Part shown: positions 6,413 through 6,741 of the stretch, in pieces
Layout of the letters: the number at the start of each line of letters is the position of its first letter
Position numbering within the stretch: the first letter of the stretch is position 1
NCBI GenBank assembly: GCA_937890135.1
Contig: CALBYC010000037.1
Location: forward strand, 1-6,741
Source: an uncultured Parabacteroides sp.
Lineage (GTDB): Bacteria; Bacteroidota; Bacteroidia; Bacteroidales; Tannerellaceae
Reading direction: 5' to 3'
Length of the DNA stretch: 6,741 nt
Translations under genes and position numbers: made by a program
The notes under the pieces: generated by a model
What the model saw: the letters and a program-made list of their open reading frames with translations, nothing else
What the model was told of the DNA's origin: nothing
The model's database searches: none

Positions 6413-6741
6413 ATGAAAAATGAGGTTAAAGAAGCGGGGAAGATGTGGAAAGTGCTTGAATCGGTTTACCTGTACAAGGACAATTGGCTGACAGCTCGTA
6501 AAGATAGGGTTCTATTGCCAAATGGAAACCAAATTCCCAGTTTTTACATTCTTGAATATCCTACGTGGATCAATGTCCTCGCTGTTACGAAAGACAGGAA
6601 GTACATTTTTGTCCGGCAATATCGCCATGGCATACAAGAAGTACGTTATGAACTTTGTGCAGGCGTTTGTGATCCTACCGACGCTTCTCCTATGGAAGCT
6701 GCCAAACGGGAATTGTCTGAAGAAACGGGATATGGGAAAGG
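6413..6741 (+). CDS. Nudix hydrolase, ADP-ribose pyrophosphatase-like, 3' end beyond window
   Basis: Nudix hydrolases cleave nucleoside diphosphates linked to another group. The fold around this box and the RQYRHG segment (68-73) resemble the ADP-ribose/nucleotide-sugar pyrophosphatase branch, a family guess only. From ATG 6413, 109 complete codons are visible with no stop; family proteins run about 170-210 residues, so the C-terminal part is missing. The Nudix box spans G84 to Y107, with the core REL-x-EE-x-G at 99-106 (REL at 99-101, E103, E104, G106). It deviates from the strict G-x5-E-x7-REU pattern: position 7 is Asp (D90) and the loop before REL is one residue longer, as in DPTDASPMEAAKREL. 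The catalytic Glu residues near REL are intact. A second ATG at 6420 is out of frame and is not the start. The upstream gap is short and mostly occupied by the pepD terminator; no sigma-type promoter is evident, so expression may rely on readthrough. Confidence 0.88.
   Translation, partial: MKNEVKEAGKMWKVLESVYLYKDNWLTARKDRVLLPNGNQIPSFYILEYPTWINVLAVTKDRKYIFVRQYRHGIQEVRYELCAGVCDPTDASPMEAAKRELSEETGYGK

Overview
The window looks like chromosomal DNA of a Bacteroidales bacterium, probably Bacteroides, Phocaeicola or a close relative. No start codon has a strong Shine-Dalgarno sequence, and the leaders are A/T-rich. The region between the divergent genes carries perfect copies of the Bacteroidetes sigma-ABfr -7 element TAnnTTTG. 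The gene set (rsmA and mgtE facing away from a UPF0104-type membrane protein and pepD) also fits that order. The genus call is inference.

Left half, minus strand (read from about 3750 to 1): a short possible leader ORF (3719-3603), rsmA/ksgA (3606-2818), a phosphoethanolamine transferase of the EptA/MCR-type sulfatase-fold family (2746-1046) and mgtE, a Mg2+ channel/transporter (1043 to beyond base 1, C-terminus missing). The leader ORF and rsmA overlap as ATGA. The transferase and mgtE are separated by two bases (TAA-CC-ATG). The block therefore reads as one operon with translational coupling at two junctions.

Centre: a 171-bp divergent control region (3607-3777). It has one -7 box on the minus strand and two on the plus strand. 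Two of these face each other and overlap in a TTTGCA-3 bp-TGCAAA inverted repeat, so the two directions may compete.

Right half, plus strand: a UPF0104/LPG_synthase_TM flippase-like membrane protein (3778-4782), pepD aminoacyl-histidine dipeptidase (M20 family, 4869-6335), a strong intrinsic terminator (6363-6398) and the first 109 codons of a Nudix hydrolase (6413 to the window end).

Most genes are household functions: rRNA dimethylation, Mg2+ uptake, dipeptide turnover and nucleotide-derivative cleavage. The theme that stands out is envelope charge and Mg2+: a PEtN transferase lies directly upstream of mgtE, and a gene resembling the membrane half of MprF lies across the divergent promoter region. 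No mobile element, CRISPR array, tRNA or rRNA was seen. Nothing here is clearly a wholly new system; the most novel item is the small ORF in the rsmA leader.
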